Shown: positions 54,513 to 63,472 of the stretch, in pieces | Layout of the letters: every line of letters starts with the position of its first letter | Numbering within the stretch: the stretch's first letter is position 1 | Assembly (NCBI GenBank): GCA_022844165.1 | Contig: JALHMH010000022.1 | Coordinates: 1-64,000 of the forward strand | From: Lysobacterales bacterium | Lineage (GTDB): Bacteria > Pseudomonadota > Gammaproteobacteria > Xanthomonadales > SZUA-5 | Direction of reading: 5' to 3' | DNA: 64,000 nucleotides | Translations under genes and position numbers: made by a program | The notes under the pieces: model-generated | Told to the model about the DNA's origin: nothing | Database searches by the model: none | What the model saw: only the letters and a program-made list of their open reading frames with translations

Positions 54513-55501
54513 TGCGCGGCTCCTTGTGCTTGAGCGGGACGCCGTAAGTCAACGATAGGCAACGGCGAGGTTGCGCCATCCTTGACCACATACACCGCCC
54601 CAACATTGGGCAACACCTGGTACAGCGTTTCCAGATACATGCGGGTCCGTGTCACATCGGGCGCGCTGCGGTATTCGGCGAGGATCGCATTGAATCGCGC
54701 CGTCTCGCCACGCGCATAGTTGACACGTTCGGCGGCATAACCCTGCGCCTCGGAGAGCACGCGGTTGGCTTCGCCTCTGGCTTTCGGGATTTCCTGGTTC
54801 GCCTGTTTGGTCGCCTCGTTGATCATGCGTTCGCGTTCCTGGCGGGCTTCATTGACTTCGTTGAACGCAGGTTGCACCGCCGCAGGCGGCACGACGTCCT
54901 GCAATTCCACGGTGACCACATGGATACCGTTGTCGTACGACTCCATGGCTGCCTGGATTTCTTCGCGCGCCAGCGCCGAAATCGCGACGCGCGCCGTGGT
55001 CAGCACTTCGCTGCCGAGCCGGTTGCCGACGACTCGCCGCATCACGGATTCGGAGATATCGCGCAACGTGCGCTCGGCGTCGCGCTGCTGGTAGAGAAAC
55101 TTCATCGGATCGGCAATTCGGTACTGCACCACCCACTCGACATCAATGATGTTGAGATCGCCAGAGAGCATCAGCGACTCGTCTGGAAAGTCCTCCATCG
55201 AGTACTCGGTGCGCTCGCCATCCGAGCCCGCCGAGCGAAAGCCAAACTCCTGCTTCATCACGCGCTCAGTGGCAACTTTTTGTACGGTATCGACACCGAA
55301 CGGCAACTTGAAGTGCAGCCCTGGATCGTTGATCGAAACCACTTTACCGAAGCGTTTGACCACAGCGCGCTCTTCGGGCTGGACCGTGTAATAACTCGAC
55401 ATCACACCCCAGGCGATCACGCCCAGAACGATGATCGCCATCACAGGCAGGGCGCTCTTGGCAGCATTTTTCGCGGCGTTCTTGGCGTTGGGTCCAGACA
55501 T
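54509..55501 (-). CDS. hflK: HflK, FtsH-modulating membrane protein
   Basis: The 330-aa partner of HflC has a single membrane helix (LPVMAIIVLGVIAWGVMSSY) and the SPFH domain (TVQPEERAVVKRFGKVV, PGLHFKLPFGVDTVQKV, DIEVEWVVQYRIADP-like stretch). A coiled coil and the YLETLYQVLPNVGAVYVV end follow. It is shorter at the N-terminus than E. coli HflK and lacks the glycine-rich leader. ATG 55501 has GGGGACG eight bases upstream and is preferred to 55516. The hfq and hflX genes that often precede it are not here. Confidence 0.94.
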   Translation of the reverse strand: MSGPNAKNAAKNAAKSALPVMAIIVLGVIAWGVMSSYYTVQPEERAVVKRFGKVVSINDPGLHFKLPFGVDTVQKVATERVMKQEFGFRSAGSDGERTEYSMEDFPDESLMLSGDLNIIDVEWVVQYRIADPMKFLYQQRDAERTLRDISESVMRRVVGNRLGSEVLTTARVAISALAREEIQAAMESYDNGIHVVTVELQDVVPPAAVQPAFNEVNEARQERERMINEATKQANQEIPKARGEANRVLSEAQGYAAERVNYARGETARFNAILAEYRSAPDVTRTRMYLETLYQVLPNVGAVYVVKDGATSPLPIVDLRRPAQAQGAAQ

Positions 55502-55577
55502 CGTATTCGTCCCCATTGGAAGTCAGGTGTTAATCATGGCACGCCGTGGCGCGCTTAGCATCGACTGAAGGCCACAC

Positions 55578-55955
55578 TCACCTTCGAACCAAACCAAAAG
55601 CCAGCGTCGCCGCCGCAATCGACAACACTACGCTGGCAATGACATAAAACATCGCCCATTTCACCTGCCCGGCCCGCCACAGCGAGAACGCCTCAAGCGA
55701 AAAACTCGAAAACGTGGTCAATCCGCCGAGGAACCCGATCATCACCAGGGCGTGCAGGCCAGCCACATCGCCGCGTCCTATGGTGCGCGCCAACAGCGCA
55801 CCCGCAAGTCCGCAGCCCACCACATTGACCATCAACGTTGCCAACGGGGCCGGCCCGCCCGCCAGGCGCACGACCAGTTGCGCGACCCAAAAGCGGGTCA
55901 CGGCGCCAGCGGCGCCACCCAGTGCGACGAGCAGAGATTGCGAGAGCAGATTCAT
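55578..55955 (-). CDS. crcB: CrcB/Fluc fluoride channel
   Basis: The 125-aa membrane protein has four helices: QSLLVALGGAAGAVTRFWVA, LATLMVNVVGCGLAGALLA, GLHALVMIGFLGGLTTFSSF, and a final helix FYVIASVVLSIAAATLAFG. The GFLGGLTTFSSFSLEAF block is the Fluc signature. These dual-topology dimers export fluoride. The ATG at 55955 is used; the extension to 56135 overlaps rarA and is not family-like. I saw no clear fluoride riboswitch in the 37 bases between rarA and crcB. Confidence 0.93.
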   Translation of the reverse strand: MNLLSQSLLVALGGAAGAVTRFWVAQLVVRLAGGPAPLATLMVNVVGCGLAGALLARTIGRGDVAGLHALVMIGFLGGLTTFSSFSLEAFSLWRAGQVKWAMFYVIASVVLSIAAATLAFGLVRR

Positions 55956-55992
55956 GGCTGGCAGGTCATTTGAGTTCCTCAACGAACGATGG

Positions 55993-57282
55993 TCAACGCT
56001 TTGCGGCGGCGCGGCGTTCGCGGATCCACACCAGCCGATCGCGAATCTTCGCTTCCAGGCCACGATCCGTGGGGGTGTAGAGCTCGCGCTCGCCAAGGCT
56101 CTCGGGAAAGCCGCGCTGCTCATAAGCGACGCCATCTTCGTGTTCGTGATCGTATTGATAACCTTTGCCGTAGCCCAGTCCCTTCATCAGTTTGGTCGGT
56201 GCATTGCGCAGTTCGAGCGGCACCTCATCGCTGCCGCTTTGCTGCACCAACGCGACGGCGTTCTTGTAGGCGCGATAGCAGGCGTTGCTCTTAGGCGCCA
56301 CGGCCAGATAGATGACTAACTGCGCAAGTGCGACCTCGCCTTCGGGCGATCCTAAGCGCTCATAGCTTTGCCATGCGTCCAGCGCCAGCGCCAAGGCGCG
56401 CGGATCGGCATTGCCGATGTCCTCGGAAGCAAAACGCGTCAGGCGCCGCGCCAGGTAGTTCGGATCGGTGCCGCCATCCAGCATGCGGCAGAACCAATAC
56501 AAGGCGGCATCGGGATTGGAGCTACGCAGCGTCTTGTGTAACGCTGAAATCTGGTCGTAAAACGCCTCGCCGCCTTTATCGAAACGGCGACGCTTGTCGC
56601 CAGCCGCAGCGAGCACGTGCGCTTCGGTCAACGCATCGCCGGTGGCCATACTGTCGGCGATCACTTCGAGCAAGGTCAAAGCCCGCCGCACATCGCCATC
56701 GGCAAACTCTGCGATGGTTGCCAGTGCCTCGGACTCGGCGCGCAAGTCCAAGTGGGCCAAACCGCGAGAATCGCTCAGCGCCCGCCGCAACGCAGCCACA
56801 ATGTCCTCCACAGTGAGCGGCTTCAGCACATGCACTCGGCAGCGCGACAACAGCGCTCCGACCACCTCGAACGACGGATTCTCGGTGGTCGCACCAATGA
56901 GCGTGATCATGCCGCTCTCGACGTGCGGCAAAAATGCGTCCTGCTGCGCTTTGTTAAAGCGATGCACCTCATCGACGAACAGCACGGTGCGACCACCCAG
57001 ATCACGACGCGCCTGCGCTTCGGCAACTGCGCGGCGCACATCGGCGACGCCCGCAAGCACTGCCGAAATCTGCAAAAACGCGGCACTGGTGGACTGCGCG
57101 CAAAGCCTTGCCAAAGTGGTTTTGCCGCACCCGGGCGGTCCCCACAGGATCATCGAATGCAGATGTCCCTGCTCGATGGCGCGGCGTAGCGGCCTGGCCG
57201 TCGCCAGAAGGTGCGCCTGCCCGACCACTTCATCCAGCGAGGCCGGGCGCATGCGCTCGGCCAGCGGGCGGCTGTCGTTCAT
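55993..57282 (-). CDS. rarA: Replication-associated recombination protein A (RarA/MgsA)
   Basis: The 429-aa AAA+ ATPase acts at stalled replication forks. Recognised parts are [15 protein letters not shown], Walker [16 protein letters not shown], Walker [21 protein letters not shown], sensor 1 [11 protein letters not shown], and the C-terminal tetramerisation region ([20 protein letters not shown], then [19 protein letters not shown]). ATG 57282 ([13 protein letters not shown]) was chosen; the longer frame would overlap the miaB promoter region. It is divergent from miaB with 46 bases between starts. Confidence 0.95.
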   Translation of the reverse strand: MNDSRPLAERMRPASLDEVVGQAHLLATARPLRRAIEQGHLHSMILWGPPGCGKTTLARLCAQSTSAAFLQISAVLAGVADVRRAVAEAQARRDLGGRTVLFVDEVHRFNKAQQDAFLPHVESGMITLIGATTENPSFEVVGALLSRCRVHVLKPLTVEDIVAALRRALSDSRGLAHLDLRAESEALATIAEFADGDVRRALTLLEVIADSMATGDALTEAHVLAAAGDKRRRFDKGGEAFYDQISALHKTLRSSNPDAALYWFCRMLDGGTDPNYLARRLTRFASEDIGNADPRALALALDAWQSYERLGSPEGEVALAQLVIYLAVAPKSNACYRAYKNAVALVQQSGSDEVPLELRNAPTKLMKGLGYGKGYQYDHEHEDGVAYEQRGFPESLGERELYTPTDRGLEAKIRDRLVWIRERRAAAKR

Positions 57283-57328
57283 CGCACTCACTGGTAGAAT
57301 CCCGGCCCCGTTTTCCATTGGCACTGTC

Positions 57329-58663
57329 ATGTCGGGCAAACTCTTCATCAAAACGCACGGCTGTCAGATGAACGAGTATGACTCGGCGAAGATCGTCGAT
57401 GTGCTTGCAGCCAACGAAGGCCTGACACTGACCGAAAACGAGTCTGAGGCGGACGTGATTCTGGTCAACACCTGCGCGATTCGTGAGAAAGCGCAAGAGA
57501 AGGTGTTCAGCCAGCTCGGGCGCTGGAGGCAGCTCAAAGTGGACAAACCGAACCTGGTGATCGGCGTTGGCGGTTGCGTCGCCAGCCAGGAGGGCGAAGC
57601 CATCGTCAAGCGCGCGCCCTATGTGGATCTGGTCTTTGGCCCACAGACCTTGCATCGACTGCCCGCGATGCTCAAACAGTTGCGCGAAGAGCGTCGCCCA
57701 CAGGTCGACATCTCGTTTCCGGAAATCGAAAAGTTCGATCGTTTACCGGAACCACGCGCGATCGGTCCGACGGCCTTCGTCTCGATCATGGAAGGCTGTA
57801 GCAAATACTGCTCGTTTTGCGTTGTGCCCTACACGCGTGGCGAAGAGGTCAGCCGACCGTTCGATGATGTGATTGCCGAAGTCGCATCGCTGGCCGATCA
57901 GGGCGTGCGCGAAGTCAATCTGCTCGGCCAGAACGTCAATGCGTATCGCGGCGCAATGCACGACGGCACGGTCTGCGATCTGGGCTTGCTGATCCAGTAC
58001 ATTGCACAGCTCGATGGCATCGGCCGCATTCGCTTCACCACTTCGCACCCGGTGGAGTTCAACGACAGCCTGATTGCCGCCTACGCGCAGTGCGACAAGC
58101 TTGCGAACTATCTGCATCTCCCCGTTCAAGCGGGTTCTGATCGCATCCTGGCGGCGATGAAACGTGGCCACACCACGATCGAATACAAACAGAAGATCCG
58201 CAAATTGCGTGCCGTCCGACCGGACATCTCGATCTCGACCGATATCATCGTAGGCTTTCCCGGCGAGACCGAGGCCGATTTCGAGGCGACGATGAAGCTG
58301 GTCGAGGACATCCACTTCGATCAGAGCTTCTCGTTTATCTACAGCCGCCGCCCCGGCACGCCGGCCGCCAATTTGCCTGACGAAACACCCGAGCAGGTCA
58401 AAAAAGAACGCTTGTACCGTCTGCAGGCGCGCATCAACGAATTTGCACGCGAGATCAGTCGGAACATGATCGGCACCACGCAACGCGTGCTGGTCGAAGG
58501 CATTAGCCGCAAGAACCCAGGCGAACTGACGGGCCGCACCGAGAACATGCGCTACGTCAACTTCCCCGCGCCCGCGCGTCTGATCGGCCAGTTCGTCGAC
58601 ATCGAAATCACCGCAGCGATGGCCAATAGCCTGCGTGGAGAAGTGGCCGCAGCGATGGCCTAG
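57329..58663 (+). CDS. miaB: tRNA-2-methylthio-N6-dimethylallyladenosine synthase
   Basis: The 444-aa radical-SAM methylthiotransferase modifies A37 of tRNAs reading UNN codons. The N-terminal UPF0004 domain holds three Fe-S cysteines ([35 protein letters not shown]). The radical-SAM motif is [17 protein letters not shown], and the C-terminal TRAM domain follows ([20 protein letters not shown]). ATG 57329 is the family start; the longer open frame from 56594 is antisense to rarA. It heads a miaB-ybeZ-ybeY group on the plus strand. Confidence 0.97.
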   Translation: MSGKLFIKTHGCQMNEYDSAKIVDVLAANEGLTLTENESEADVILVNTCAIREKAQEKVFSQLGRWRQLKVDKPNLVIGVGGCVASQEGEAIVKRAPYVDLVFGPQTLHRLPAMLKQLREERRPQVDISFPEIEKFDRLPEPRAIGPTAFVSIMEGCSKYCSFCVVPYTRGEEVSRPFDDVIAEVASLADQGVREVNLLGQNVNAYRGAMHDGTVCDLGLLIQYIAQLDGIGRIRFTTSHPVEFNDSLIAAYAQCDKLANYLHLPVQAGSDRILAAMKRGHTTIEYKQKIRKLRAVRPDISISTDIIVGFPGETEADFEATMKLVEDIHFDQSFSFIYSRRPGTPAANLPDETPEQVKKERLYRLQARINEFAREISRNMIGTTQRVLVEGISRKNPGELTGRTENMRYVNFPAPARLIGQFVDIEITAAMANSLRGEVAAAMA

Positions 58664-58760
58664 CGTGGTCAGCATGTTGCAGGCTTGATCGCTCTGCGTG
58701 CGGGGCGTCCCTTGCGCAGCCAAATCGGCGCCACATCTTAGCTGTACCAGGACCCACCCA

Positions 58761-59717
58761 ATGCCCATTTCCCAAACCCTGACTCTGTCTCCTGAGAACA
58801 ACGAACAGCTTGCAAACTTCTGCGGGCCTTTCGATGAGCATGTGCGCGAAATCGAACGACGCGTCGGCGTTGAGATCGCCAATCGTGGTTACGTATTTCA
58901 GATCACAGGCGACGACGCGCCGGTGCGTGTGGCGTTGCGTTTGCTTCAAGCGCTCTACGAACAAGCGGGCGAAGCCATACTGACACGCGAAGCCGTGTTC
59001 ATGGCGATCAAAGACCACGACGCCGAAAGTGCCAGCCTCGCTGCTGCAGAACGAGCGCATGAAGTGGTGATCCGCACCAAACGCGGCGTGGTGCGCGGGC
59101 GTGGCGCCAATCAGGTGCGCTACCTGCACTCGATCGCGACGCACGACATCAACTTCGGCATTGGACCCGCTGGCACCGGCAAGACCTATCTGGCCGTCGC
59201 CAGCGCGGTCGAAGCACTCGATCACAACAAGGTGCAACGCTTGCTACTGGTGCGCCCGGCGGTAGAAGCCGGCGAAAAACTCGGCTTTCTCCCCGGTGAT
59301 TTGACGCAAAAGGTCGATCCCTACCTGCGCCCGCTGTACGACGCGCTTTACGAGATGATGGGCGTAGAAAAAGTCACGCGCTTGCTGGAACGCAACGTCA
59401 TCGAAATCGCGCCGCTCGCGTTCATGCGAGGTCGCACCCTGAACGATGCGTACGTCATCCTTGATGAAGCGCAGAACACCACCATCGAGCAGATGAAGAT
59501 GTTCCTGACGCGCCTGGGCTTTGGTTCCACGGCGATCATCACTGGCGACGTCACGCAGATCGATTTGCCGCGTAAGGACCTAAGTGGCCTTCGCCACGCA
59601 ATTGAAGTGCTGAAAGACGTCGAAGGCATCAGCTTCACGTTTTTCCAGAGCCAGGACATCGTCCGCCATCCGCTGGTGGCGCGCATCGTGCGGGCCTATG
59701 AGCGCCATGAAGGCTGA
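58761..59717 (+). CDS. ybeZ: PhoH-like protein YbeZ
   Basis: The 318-aa P-loop ATPase is of the PhoH family. An N-terminal KH-like region is followed by Walker [41 protein letters not shown], and Walker [13 protein letters not shown], with the family [20 protein letters not shown]. It works with the endoribonuclease YbeY in RNA and ribosome quality control. The gene lies 97 bases after miaB and overlaps ybeY. ATG 58761 is preferred to 58698, which adds non-family residues. Confidence 0.95.
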   Translation: MPISQTLTLSPENNEQLANFCGPFDEHVREIERRVGVEIANRGYVFQITGDDAPVRVALRLLQALYEQAGEAILTREAVFMAIKDHDAESASLAAAERAHEVVIRTKRGVVRGRGANQVRYLHSIATHDINFGIGPAGTGKTYLAVASAVEALDHNKVQRLLLVRPAVEAGEKLGFLPGDLTQKVDPYLRPLYDALYEMMGVEKVTRLLERNVIEIAPLAFMRGRTLNDAYVILDEAQNTTIEQMKMFLTRLGFGSTAIITGDVTQIDLPRKDLSGLRHAIEVLKDVEGISFTFFQSQDIVRHPLVARIVRAYERHEG

Positions 59718-60189
59718 GTCAAGAGCGACGGCAACCGCCAACACAACCAAAGACGCTATTGCGATCGACCTTCACCTGAGCCTCGGCCTCCGCCGCGGTG
59801 TTCCATCGCGAGCCCGTTTCTTGAAATGGATCGAAGCCGCCCTGCGCGTTGCGAAACGACGCTCGGCGCAACTCAACATCCGCGTGATGGATAGCAACGA
59901 AGCCCGCTTGCTCAACCGAGAATTTCGCGGCCGCGACTACGCGACCAACGTGCTGTCGTTTCCAGCGGACGCGTCGTTTTTGGGCGATATCGCCATCTGC
60001 AGCGAAGTTGTGATCGGCGAAGCAAAGGAGCAAGGCAAAACTGCCCACGATCACTTTGCGCATCTCACGATCCATGGTGTGTTGCACCTGCTCGGCCATG
60101 ACCACGAGCGCGATGCAGATGCGCAAGTCATGGAAGCTCTGGAAAGAAAGGCACTGGCGCGCCTCGGCATCCCGGACCCGTACCTCTGA
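59707..60189 (+). CDS. ybeY: Endoribonuclease YbeY
   Basis: The 160-aa single-strand-specific endoribonuclease is involved in 16S rRNA 3' maturation and ribosome quality control. The zinc site HGVLHLLGHDHERD (H-x3-H-x5-H) is complete, and ATNVLSFPADASFLGDIAI is the usual preceding block. ATG 59707 lies inside the ybeZ end (11-base overlap); ATG 59698 is an in-frame alternative. A transport/CorC-type gene often follows in relatives. Here a repeat fragment and an opposite-strand cluster follow. Confidence 0.95.
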   Translation: MKAESRATATANTTKDAIAIDLHLSLGLRRGVPSRARFLKWIEAALRVAKRRSAQLNIRVMDSNEARLLNREFRGRDYATNVLSFPADASFLGDIAICSEVVIGEAKEQGKTAHDHFAHLTIHGVLHLLGHDHERDADAQVMEALERKALARLGIPDPYL

Positions 60190-60229
60190 GCGTCGGCCAG
60201 ATCCATCTTGGCCTCAGACGTACCTTCTA

Positions 60230-60256
60230 TTGGGGCTTCGCCTCAGACGGCCGAGG
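60230..60256 (-). repeat. Short fragment of the dispersed repeat (R5)
   Basis: Read on the minus strand this gives CGGCCGTCTGAGGCGAAGCC, matching the right-hand block of the repeats at 16794, 25150 and 30190. It lies in the 69-base gap between the convergent ybeY and PhnD-like genes. Confidence 0.5.
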
Positions 60257-60258
60257 CA

Positions 60259-61050
60259 TCAATTGCGATAGCCATAGAAGTTCTTCAACATCGCCTCCGA
60301 GCCACGGTATTCGGCAGAGGTGGCTTCGACAAATTGCGGTGTGCCGAGCTCGTTGAGAACTTCGTAAAGCGACTCGTCTTCATGTAGGACCAACATCGCG
60401 TCTTTGAGTTTGGTCTTGACTTCCGCAGGCACATCGGGATGCGCCGAAATTGCCGCGCCCGGAAACTCGCGGGTGGTGATGACCGGGATCAAGTTTGGAT
60501 ATTGATCTTTGAGCCAGGACGGCACCATCGCGGCATCGGCTTCACCGGCAAACACAATCTCGACGGTATCGCGCCAGGACGCGGCCAACGACCGTACATC
60601 CGGCTGTTGCATCGGATTGGGGAAATATTCGAGCAACAACGCGAATCCCAGGTTCGGAGCCGGCATCGTCACCAGACTGCGCGCTACCAGCGCTTGCGTA
60701 TCTCCCTCGGCGATGTTCTCCTGGGTGAGTAACGAATAACTGGACGCAACCGCGGATTTCACCAACGGTTCGTATTTCGAGCGTTGGATTCGGAAGTCTG
60801 TGAAGTGGGCTTCGTCGAACACAAAGTGCAGGTCCGTGCGTTTTCGCAGGTCGTTCCAATAAAGCGCGTAATTGCGCGCAACGACCAGCTTGAACGTGTG
60901 ACCCGTACTCTTGTTCAAATAGGCGATCAGCGGCTCATAAACCTCCTTCGCGCGTTCTGGCGCATATGTCGGCTCGACCGCAAAGTTGAACTCGGCGCCG
61001 AATACCGCCGAGCTGAATGTGAATGCCACCACCGCCAACGTCTTTTGCAT
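60259..61050 (-). CDS. PhnD-like phosphate/phosphonate-type periplasmic binding protein
   Basis: This 263-aa exported protein has a signal peptide (LAVVAFTFSSAVFGAEF). The substrate-binding pattern of PhnD/PtxB-type proteins follows: VEPTYAPERAKEVYEPLIAY, RTDLHFVFDEAHFTDFR, VEIVFAGEADAAMVPSW and FPGAAISAHPDVPAEVKTKL. No permease or ATPase gene is adjacent. It may serve a transporter encoded elsewhere or act as a sensor. ATG 61050 has GAGGGGGG upstream and is preferred to 61074. It lies 113 bases downstream of the ligase-like gene on the same strand, so co-transcription is possible. Confidence 0.8.
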   Translation of the reverse strand: MQKTLAVVAFTFSSAVFGAEFNFAVEPTYAPERAKEVYEPLIAYLNKSTGHTFKLVVARNYALYWNDLRKRTDLHFVFDEAHFTDFRIQRSKYEPLVKSAVASSYSLLTQENIAEGDTQALVARSLVTMPAPNLGFALLLEYFPNPMQQPDVRSLAASWRDTVEIVFAGEADAAMVPSWLKDQYPNLIPVITTREFPGAAISAHPDVPAEVKTKLKDAMLVLHEDESLYEVLNELGTPQFVEATSAEYRGSEAMLKNFYGYRN

Positions 61051-61163
61051 GTGCTGACCCCCCTCTCTGGGCACGCGATACGGTCATACCACTTCTGCAA
61101 GCGAAAGGCTATGCGGCAAAGGCTTAAAGGTTGCAGAACTTAGTCAACATTGCCGACCGGCCA

Positions 61164-62627
61164 TCACGACGCGTCAATTCTGACAAAACCTTTCGTCAGA
61201 TTTTCTGCCAGAAGCTGTTCCGCAATCGCCGCAGCGCGAACATCATTGGTCGCGATATCGGTCGTGATCTTCAGGGGCTCAGCCCGCTTGGCCGAATAGT
61301 CGGTCCAGTAGATCAAGTAGGGAAACGGTACGTCGCCACCTTTGCGGACAACCACCAGCTTGCGCAACATTTCGCCTTTGGCATAAAGCTCGCGGCGCAC
61401 GATCTGTGTGTTTGCGCTGGCCTCGGCCGGTGTCGGCGGTTCGGCGCGATCGAGAATCTGCTCAATACGCGCGCCGCCGCTTTTCCATTCTTTGTCGTCG
61501 CGGAGTTTTTCGAATCGCGCGAACGACAGTCGCGGGCAGGGCGTCAAACCCAAAAATCGATAGCTGCCCTGATTCTCGTCCCAGGCGATCAGCTGCGTGC
61601 GCTGCTCGCGCCCACCTTCGGCCGCAATCAGATCTTCGCCGTGGATTTCGGCGATCAGCTTCGGTCGGACGAATTGTACGGCCCGGCCGGACGAGTCGGT
61701 CATGGCCAGCGGCGCATCTACCTTCAGCGGCCGCAGTTTGTCGAGCAAGGCGATGCGTTCTGCGTCGGTCAAACCCGAGCCCACGCGCACAAAGGTCTGC
61801 ACCAGCGCTTCGACCTCCGCACCGGGATACAGGAGCCCGGTCAGCATTGAGGTAACGCCATACTGGCCCTCGAACTCGCCCTCGACAAAGCCCATGACCA
61901 GCGCATCGACACTGCGATGCGGTTTGATTTTGAAGATCTCGGCGCGTGTCAACCGGCGAACGACAACGCCTTCGCCACCGGTATCCACGGCATGCGCAAA
62001 CGCCGCAGCCACACCGGTTTCGGGAACGACCTCCGCTGCTTGCGCGTGCACCGGCGCTGCACCATCCGTGCCGAATACCGATCGCAGTTTGTCAAGCGTT
62101 GTCTTGAAATCCGCCTGCTGCGCGCGCAGGTCTTTGCCATCGAGCATCACAATATCCAGCAGCGCGAGTTTGAGGCGTGCGATGTCCTCGTCGTTGCTGC
62201 CGAAACTGATGCGAATCACTTCGCTGACGCCGGAGCGGCGTGTGCTGTCGCCGCTTCGAGTCGTGTCCAAATACAGCTCGCAACGCAGTAGCGTGCGTTG
62301 AACACCAGCGGACTGAAGCTTCTGGGCGAGCGCATCCAGCGCAGGGAACCCTAAACGCACACGCCCGCCGGGGGCCGAAAAAGCGAAGGGCTCCTGGCCA
62401 TGCTGGTAATAAACGAACACGCCTTCGCCATCGTATTTGTGCGCCACCACCACCGGATCGCTGCCAGCAAAGCGTATCGGCAACTCTGCTGGCGACAGCG
62501 CCTGAATCTTGCGCATCACCTGATTCTCGAAATCGGTAGCGACAGCCATCAGCACATGGTCGCCGACGGCCCCGCCCGTGGCGATGCCATAGCGGCCACG
62601 CATGCTCAACTTGCTGCGATCGATCAT
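61164..62627 (-). CDS. Divergent ATP-dependent DNA-ligase-like nucleotidyltransferase
   Basis: The 487-aa protein has the covalent nucleotidyltransferase motifs in order. Motif I is VAHKYDGEGV with Lys64 as the predicted AMP-accepting residue, motif III RCELYLD (Glu117), motif IIIa ALLDIVMLDG, motif IV GGEGVVVRR (Glu219) and motif V FKIKPHRSVDALVMG (Lys233, Lys235). An OB-like region follows (VRVGSGLTDAERIALLDKL; RPKLIAEIHGEDL). Motif I lacks the usual Arg (KxDGxR reads KYDGEG). The N-terminal region is only about 55 residues, so no classical ligase DNA-binding domain fits. A C-terminal extension of about 120 residues (VVVRKGGDVPFPYLIYWTDY; AIAEQLLAENLTKGFVRI) is unassigned. ATG 62627 follows AGGAATC. 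It is third in a co-directional cluster with two unknown proteins. Confidence 0.75.
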   Translation of the reverse strand: MIDRSKLSMRGRYGIATGGAVGDHVLMAVATDFENQVMRKIQALSPAELPIRFAGSDPVVVAHKYDGEGVFVYYQHGQEPFAFSAPGGRVRLGFPALDALAQKLQSAGVQRTLLRCELYLDTTRSGDSTRRSGVSEVIRISFGSNDEDIARLKLALLDIVMLDGKDLRAQQADFKTTLDKLRSVFGTDGAAPVHAQAAEVVPETGVAAAFAHAVDTGGEGVVVRRLTRAEIFKIKPHRSVDALVMGFVEGEFEGQYGVTSMLTGLLYPGAEVEALVQTFVRVGSGLTDAERIALLDKLRPLKVDAPLAMTDSSGRAVQFVRPKLIAEIHGEDLIAAEGGREQRTQLIAWDENQGSYRFLGLTPCPRLSFARFEKLRDDKEWKSGGARIEQILDRAEPPTPAEASANTQIVRRELYAKGEMLRKLVVVRKGGDVPFPYLIYWTDYSAKRAEPLKITTDIATNDVRAAAIAEQLLAENLTKGFVRIDAS

Positions 62628-62674
62628 GTCTTGATTCCTGGTTCTTGTCTCAGACCATAGTCGCAATCTGTGGT

Positions 62675-63382
62675 CTATTCGATTTCCGCGGTGCTTCGCT
62701 CTGGCAGCTTCAATTCCTGATCCGACAGCAGCAGTAACAGCCGATAGCGTCCTTCGTGGTCGACCTCGCCGTGCAGAAATGCGCGATAGGCGGTCCCAGC
62801 CTCGCGAATGACGAGCGGCTGATTGCCCTTCGGTCCGGCCCCGAGCACCGCTACTTCACTCTTCTGCGCCAGGTCACGCGCCAGTGTTTGAAGAAATTCG
62901 TGCGTCAGTCCATCAACGTGCGCCAACTGCAGCGTTTGTTTGAACGCAAACTGCGTTAGCGCTTCGACGGCCGGCAGACGCTTGCCGAGTTTGACCGGAT
63001 GCAGCTCGTTCAAATTCGAATGTCGAACGAGATGAGGCCTCCTGACCTTTTCCTGATCGGACGCATCGTAGACGATATCGACGTCAGCGAAATCGCCGAT
63101 CGGTTTGGGCGCCGGATCCGCTGGATCAAACCATGCGGGCGTCACGCTATCGGCATCGATCGGCGTGCCCGCGAGCGCCAAATCCAGCTCCGGATCCCCA
63201 GCCACAAGCGCGGCAAAGTCAACCGCCGCGTTCTTGCGCGCACCGGTCACAAGGCGCGAAGTCGACACCTCTCCTGCGCTGGTGAAATTGCGGGCCAGCA
63301 CTTTGGGCTTTTCCGGCGGCAACCCGTGCAGATCAACGCGCGCGCTCTTGCCTTGGTATTCGAGGTGCAGAGTAATAGGCAT
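62675..63382 (-). CDS. Protein of unknown function, ligase-linked cluster
   Basis: The 235-aa soluble-looking product (MPITLHLEYQGKSARVDLHG...) has no signal peptide or membrane segment. Visible traits are an acidic middle (FADVDIVYDASDQEKVRRPH), HSNLNELHPVKLGKRLPAVE, and EVAVLGAGPKGNQPLVIREA followed by a strand-rich end (YRAFLHGEVDHEGRYRLLLL). I recognise no family. ATG 63382 was chosen because the N-terminus then starts with a beta strand; an in-frame ATG at 63448 is the alternative. The gap to the ligase-like gene is 47 bases, so they are likely one operon and may act together. Confidence 0.6.
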   Translation of the reverse strand: MPITLHLEYQGKSARVDLHGLPPEKPKVLARNFTSAGEVSTSRLVTGARKNAAVDFAALVAGDPELDLALAGTPIDADSVTPAWFDPADPAPKPIGDFADVDIVYDASDQEKVRRPHLVRHSNLNELHPVKLGKRLPAVEALTQFAFKQTLQLAHVDGLTHEFLQTLARDLAQKSEVAVLGAGPKGNQPLVIREAGTAYRAFLHGEVDHEGRYRLLLLLSDQELKLPERSTAEIE

Positions 63383-63472
63383 AAATGTGGGTCCGTTTGG
63401 TACCTTTGACTGACGATCGGGAACGTCAGACGCCGGTCTTGAAGTCATCGCTACGAGCGCAAAATCAGGCCG

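Noticed and set aside
55956..55992. Fluoride riboswitch upstream of crcB
   Set aside because: The 37-base gap is too short, and no conserved crcB-motif core was visible there.
56594..57328. N-terminal extension of MiaB
   Set aside because: It is antisense to rarA and Ser/Ala-rich; the family start is at 57329.
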